This document shows, in pieces, positions 5,934 to 5,934 of a stretch of DNA of 5,934 bases. Below the pieces are notes generated by a model. It ran no database searches, had not been told where the DNA came from, and worked only from the letters and a program-made list of their open reading frames with translations. The translations under genes were made by a program, and so were the position numbers. The stretch's first letter is position 1. The number at the start of each line of letters is the position of its first letter. The DNA comes from Verrucomicrobiota bacterium. Its GTDB lineage: Bacteria > Verrucomicrobiota > Verrucomicrobiia > Opitutales > Opitutaceae. The stretch covers positions 1-5,934 of the forward strand of contig JAEXPL010000039.1 in the NCBI GenBank assembly GCA_023446865.1, read 5' to 3'.

Positions 5934-5934
5934 G

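Overview
The window is GC-rich bacterial chromosome (roughly two thirds G+C by eye) with tightly packed genes. There are no mobile elements, tRNA or rRNA genes, or CRISPR repeats. Gene content and the style of the proteins suggest a Gram-negative, possibly of the Verrucomicrobiota (Opitutales-like). The pointers are a cell-wall amidase with an N-terminal beta-rich domain, an exported multihaem cytochrome, and absence of Shine-Dalgarno sites. The taxonomic call is inference from recognition and was not tested.

The left half (about 94-2885, + strand) carries three housekeeping genes in one direction: pdxA (vitamin B6 synthesis), infC (translation initiation factor IF3) and a secreted zinc-dependent N-acetylmuramoyl-L-alanine amidase. 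The gaps are about 112 and 13 bases, so infC and the amidase are probably co-transcribed. The ribosomal protein genes rpmI and rplT, which follow infC in many bacteria, are not here.

The right half holds one long minus-strand gene (2989-5124, possibly extending to 5280). It encodes a fusion of an exported eleven-haem c-type cytochrome to a six-helix membrane cytochrome b. This is the architecture of the Geobacter inner-membrane quinol oxidoreductase CbcL. It converges on the amidase gene; the 103-base gap contains a GC-rich hairpin that may end transcription.

Upstream of the cytochrome, a control region of up to about 390 bases separates it from a divergent + strand gene (5517-5933) for a 138-residue protein of unknown function. 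That gene has a good extended -10 box ending six bases before its ATG, which predicts a leaderless mRNA. An AT-rich dyad lies between the two divergent genes.

The most interesting points are the eleven-haem c/b fusion, whose repeat structure supplies exactly eleven candidate distal histidines, and the predicted leaderless orphan gene beside it. I see no clear evidence for an undescribed multi-gene system.
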